From NCBI RefSeq assembly GCF_900112935.1, contig NZ_FONM01000001.1:292045-356044 (forward strand): DNA of 64,000 nt, written 5' to 3'. Positions 61,060-64,000 of this stretch are shown piece by piece. Each line of letters starts with the position of its first letter. Within the stretch, counting starts at the first letter, position 1. Origin of the DNA: Trichococcus pasteurii (GTDB lineage: Bacteria; Bacillota; Bacilli; Lactobacillales; Aerococcaceae). A program made the translations under genes and the position numbers. The notes under the pieces were generated by a model. It had not been told where the DNA came from. It saw only the letters and a list, made by a program, of their open reading frames with translations, and made no database searches.

Positions 61060-61894
61060 AAAAAAGGTTGATTTTATTGTAACAGTACAAGTTGTGGACG
61101 CTAATCCTAATGGGGACCCATTAAATGGAAATTATCCCAGAACCGACTTAGAGGGCCTAGGAGTAATGAGTGATGTCAGTATTAAAAGGAAAATTCGCAA
61201 TCGCATGCAGGATATGGGATATAATATTTTTGTAAAGTCTAATGATCGTATTGACGATGGATTCCGTTCTCTTCAAAAAAGATATCAAAATTTATTTTCA
61301 CCTAAAGACATTGATGATGAAATCTATAAACGAGCATGCGATGAATGGCTCGACGTAAGAAGTTTCGGACAGGTTATTACATTCGACAAAAAATCGATTG
61401 GCATACGTGGTCCAGTATCAATCAGCATGGCCAAAAGTCTCTCTCCTGTAAATATTACTTCAATGCAAATCACTCGTAGCACAAACGGAATGGAGGCAGA
61501 GGGAAGATCTTCAGATACCATGGGAACAAAACCATTTGTGGAGTACGGAGTATACTTAATTAAAGGAAGCATAAATGCTTATTTTGCAGAAAAAACCGGC
61601 TTTTCGAATGAAGATGTTGATATACTTAAGGAAAGTCTTCGTACTCTTTTTGTAAACGATTCTTCTTCTGCAAGACCTGAAGGGAGCATGGATGTGAAAG
61701 AGATATACTGGTTCACACATCCTTCTAAGTTAGGTGTGATATCAAGTTCTAAAGTGTTTGATATGTTAACTTATAAGCAATTGGATTCGTTTGACGTTCA
61801 TTCTTATGAAGACTATCAAATCCATTTGGATGAAAAGAAAATTGAGGAAGCAGGATTGCTGGGTCTTAAGTTTGAACATATGTATGGTCTATGA
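61046..61894 (+). CDS. cas7c: Type I-C Cascade backbone protein Cas7c
   Basis: 282 residues. Cas7 subunits polymerise along the spacer and force every sixth base out of the guide-target duplex. Typical start VQVVDANPNGDPLNGNYPR, then SDVSIKRKIRNRMQ, RSFGQVI, and the thumb-like segment ITRSTNGMEAEGRSSDTMGTK (first 20 residues of it seen clearly). GGGGAGG precedes the ATG. It overlaps cas4 by 11 nt. Confidence 0.94.
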   Translation: MTKFEKKVDFIVTVQVVDANPNGDPLNGNYPRTDLEGLGVMSDVSIKRKIRNRMQDMGYNIFVKSNDRIDDGFRSLQKRYQNLFSPKDIDDEIYKRACDEWLDVRSFGQVITFDKKSIGIRGPVSISMAKSLSPVNITSMQITRSTNGMEAEGRSSDTMGTKPFVEYGVYLIKGSINAYFAEKTGFSNEDVDILKESLRTLFVNDSSSARPEGSMDVKEIYWFTHPSKLGVISSSKVFDMLTYKQLDSFDVHSYEDYQIHLDEKKIEEAGLLGLKFEHMYGL

Positions 61895-62555
61895 TAGCGA
61901 TGATTTTCTGATGCTGTCAGGGATACAGCATTTTTACTTTTGCAAACGGCAGTGGTGCTTAATACACATTGAACAGCAATGGAGCGAAAACAGATGGACG
62001 ATGGAAGGACAATTGCTTCATACGAAAGCGGATAATCCGTATGTAAAGGAAAAAAGGAAAGACCGATTTTTTTCTAGAGCCATGCCGGTTGCCTCATCCC
62101 TGTTAGGTTTGAGTGGTGTGTTAGATGTTGTAGAATTTACAAAAGATGACATAAATGGAATTTCGGTACCTGGTAAGAGGGGGAAATGGTCTCCTGTAAT
62201 CGTAGAATTTAAGCGGGGAAAACAAAAAAAAGATTTACGTGATATCGTCCAACTGGTGGCGGAAGTTATTTGCTTGGAGGAAAAGTTAAATATAAAAATT
62301 CCAAAATCCTATCTGTACTATAATCAAACAAATAAGAAGATAGAAGTGGACATTACTGAAGAGCTGAGAAATTTAGTTTTTCACCTATCGAATGAAATGC
62401 ATCATCTTTATGAACAGAATATCACTACACCCGCAGAAATATCAAAAAATTGCAAAGAATGCTCTCTTGTTGATATTTGTATGCCTAGAATAACTAAGAA
62501 AAAAGTAAGCATAGCAAATTATATGTCGCAGCGATTGGATGAGGATTTGACATGA
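61884..62555 (+). CDS. cas4: CRISPR-associated exonuclease Cas4
   Basis: 223 residues from the ATG at 61884. Cas4 trims prespacers and checks the PAM before integration. Iron-sulfur cysteines: FCKRQWC near the N-terminus and NCKECSLVDIC at the C-terminus. RecB-type nuclease motifs GVLDVVEF and VEFKRGK with the downstream Gln/Tyr. The frame runs upstream inside cas7 but has no better start. Overlaps cas1 by 4 nt. Confidence 0.92.
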   Translation: MVYDSDDFLMLSGIQHFYFCKRQWCLIHIEQQWSENRWTMEGQLLHTKADNPYVKEKRKDRFFSRAMPVASSLLGLSGVLDVVEFTKDDINGISVPGKRGKWSPVIVEFKRGKQKKDLRDIVQLVAEVICLEEKLNIKIPKSYLYYNQTNKKIEVDITEELRNLVFHLSNEMHHLYEQNITTPAEISKNCKECSLVDICMPRITKKKVSIANYMSQRLDEDLT

Positions 62556-63577
62556 GAAAACTGTTAAATACGCTATACATAACAAATGAAGAATACTATC
62601 TTGCTCGTGACGGCGAGAATATAATTATCAAAGAAGATGGTAAGACCATTCGGAGATTCCCAATACATATACTTGAAGGTATCGTATGTTTTAATTACGT
62701 CGGAGCAAGTCCTGGTGTTGTAAAATTATGCAATGAAAACAATATTTCAATTACCTTTTTAACTCCTAATGGTAGATTTTGCGGGAAGTTTATTGGTGTT
62801 ACAAATGGGAACGTTCTTTTAAGACGGACGCAATATCGGATATCGGATGATGATCGCTCTTTGATGATTGCCAAGCGGTGCATTGAAGCTAAGTTAATTA
62901 ACAGCAGGAAGGTATATTTAAGACTACTGAGAGATCACCCAGATAAAATTGATTCCCAGAAGATCCAAAAGGTAACAGATTACTTATATAACCAAATCCA
63001 AGTTGTGAATGATATTAGAGAAAAAGAGAGTTTAAGAGGTGTCGAGGGTGATGCTGCTAGGATTTACTTTCAACAATTCGATTCTTTAATATTGAGTCAG
63101 CAAGAGGATTTCAAATTTGTTATGAGAAGTAAGCGACCTCCTATGAATAGGGTCAATGCTATGTTATCCTTTTTATATAGCATGCTTACGTACGAGGTTC
63201 AAGCAGCCTTAGAAACTATAGGGTTAGATAGTTACGTAGGTTTTTTCCATACTGATAGACCAGGAAGGGCAAGTCTAGCTTTAGATATGATAGAAGAATT
63301 GAGGGCATACATGGTTGATCGCTTGGTATTGACTATGATTAATCGTAATCAAATATCAAAGAGTGATTTTGAAGTGAAAGAAAATGATGCAGTCCTTTTA
63401 AACGAAAAAGGAAGAGAGAAAATATTAACCGAATGGCAAAAAAGGAAACAAATCGAAATTACACATCCTTTCATAAAAGAGACGATTCCGATTGGACTAA
63501 TTCCTTATGTTCAAGCACAACTGTTGTCAAGACATATTCGTGGTGATCTGGATGAATATCCACCGTTTATCTCATAG
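62552..63577 (+). CDS. cas1: CRISPR integrase Cas1 (type I-C)
   Basis: 341 residues. Cas1 integrates new spacers at the leader-repeat junction. Family features: N-terminal beta domain (LYITNEEYYLARDGENIIIK), LEGIVCFNYVGASPGV, the metal-binding Glu in RGVEGDAARIYF, the His in GFFHTDRPGRASLALD, and Glu/Asp residues just after it. ATGA overlap with cas4 indicates coupling. Confidence 0.95.
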   Translation: MRKLLNTLYITNEEYYLARDGENIIIKEDGKTIRRFPIHILEGIVCFNYVGASPGVVKLCNENNISITFLTPNGRFCGKFIGVTNGNVLLRRTQYRISDDDRSLMIAKRCIEAKLINSRKVYLRLLRDHPDKIDSQKIQKVTDYLYNQIQVVNDIREKESLRGVEGDAARIYFQQFDSLILSQQEDFKFVMRSKRPPMNRVNAMLSFLYSMLTYEVQAALETIGLDSYVGFFHTDRPGRASLALDMIEELRAYMVDRLVLTMINRNQISKSDFEVKENDAVLLNEKGREKILTEWQKRKQIEITHPFIKETIPIGLIPYVQAQLLSRHIRGDLDEYPPFIS

Positions 63578-63591
63578 AGGTGATGATTCTG

Positions 63592-63885
63592 ATGATGGTA
63601 TTAATAACGTATGATGTAAATACTGAAGATCCATCTGGAAGGAAGAGATTGAGAAAAGTTGCAAAAACGTGTATCAACTATGGTCAGAGAGTTCAGAATT
63701 CGGTTTTTGAATGCACGATTGATCCAGCTCAATTTGTTAAAGTAAAATCACAATTGGACGGCATAATTGATCATCAAAAAGATTCACTTCGATTCTACTT
63801 ACTTGGAAAAAATTGGATAAGTAGAGTAGAAACTATGGGGAGAGATGGGGCATATAATCCCGAATCGGATGTTTTCTTATTGTAG
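63592..63885 (+). CDS. cas2: CRISPR adaptation protein Cas2
   Basis: 97 residues from the ATG at 63592 (GAGGTG upstream). It bridges two Cas1 dimers. The ferredoxin-like core starts MMVLITYDVNTED and runs through RLRKVAKTCINYGQRVQNSVFEC to a C-terminal SRVETMGRDG. In-frame start options exist 3-12 nt upstream. Last gene of the cas operon. Confidence 0.95.
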   Translation: MMVLITYDVNTEDPSGRKRLRKVAKTCINYGQRVQNSVFECTIDPAQFVKVKSQLDGIIDHQKDSLRFYLLGKNWISRVETMGRDGAYNPESDVFLL

Positions 63886-64000
63886 CGAACCTGTGTTGAG
63901 CATAAAAAGTCGGGTCAGTCGCGCTAAAAAAGGATTATTTATCTGGATAATATACAAAATATCTTCACTATTTCGCTTATGTAGTGTAGATATTGGATAG
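63886..64000 (+). promoter_or_regulatory. Start of the CRISPR leader
   Basis: 115 nt of AT-rich noncoding sequence right after cas2, beginning GCGAACCTGTGTTGAGCATA, a layout typical of I-C leaders. No repeat has appeared by the window end; the array should begin just beyond position 64000. Confidence 0.7.

Noticed and set aside
63886..64000. CRISPR array after cas2
   Set aside because: GTCGCGC at 63918 resembles a repeat start but is followed by an A run; no full repeat occurs before the window ends.

Overview
The window looks like a chromosomal segment of a low-to-mid-GC Firmicute of the order Lactobacillales. The evidence is Gram-positive ribosome binding sites, PTS and ECF transporters, an arginine T-box, a lysine riboswitch, class I fructose-bisphosphate aldolase, PepF and HelD. 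Carnobacteriaceae (a Trichococcus-like genome) is my best guess from the gene mix and the roughly 45-50% GC of most of the window. That assignment is inference, not something the sequence proves.

Layout, left to right. 0-3.4 kb: alpha-glucoside PTS operon (end of a LacI-type regulator, palindromic operator, GH13 glucosidase, EIIBC). 3.4-9.4 kb: a GPH sugar symporter, a divergent GDPD-like protein, a decayed PHP-domain gene, two hypothetical genes and a HAD phosphatase. 9.7-12.8 kb: an acidic or polar amino-acid ABC operon. 12.9-13.8 kb: aldolase. 13.9-22.1 kb: a complete four-gene Wadjet (JetABCD) anti-plasmid system. 22.6-27.9 kb: repeats, then a Fur-box-controlled iron-siderophore module (reductase plus ABC transporter). 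28-40.3 kb: an ABC-2 exporter, a hydrolase/acyltransferase/zinc-ribbon trio, an SDR, a dipeptide-epimerase homologue with altered active site, dapA under a lysine riboswitch, and a persulfide dioxygenase-rhodanese. 40.5-50.2 kb: helD, a 5'-nucleotidase, an AEC carrier, vitamin B6 uptake and kinase genes, panE, pepF and a ywbE-like gene. 50.2-53.8 kb: an arginine-type T-box in front of an amino-acid ABC operon with a duplicated binding protein. 55.6-64.0 kb: an AT-rich type I-C CRISPR-Cas operon (cas3-cas5-cas8c-cas7-cas4-cas1-cas2) ending in its leader; no array is inside the window.

The most interesting structure is just upstream of cas3. A single shortened type I-C repeat lies on the minus strand with its own promoter and terminator. 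The sequence directly 3' of that repeat matches the cas3 promoter region next to a TTC PAM. Fifteen of the first 17 positions match, and the only two mismatches fall at positions 6 and 12, the positions that are flipped out in type I Cascade-DNA duplexes. This is what a Cas-regulating guide RNA (CreR-like) would look like: Cascade loaded with this RNA should sit on the cas promoter, and on the RNA's own promoter, without triggering full cleavage. I infer an RNA-guided autorepression circuit for a type I-C system.

Two families of short intergenic repeats also stand out: ~27-nt GC-rich hairpins (eight copies at three places) and a 52-bp tandem repeat at two places 31 kb apart. Both defence systems (Wadjet against plasmids, CRISPR I-C against phages and plasmids) lie in one 64-kb stretch. 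Wadjet shares the host base composition, while the cas genes are clearly more AT-rich, suggesting later acquisition.
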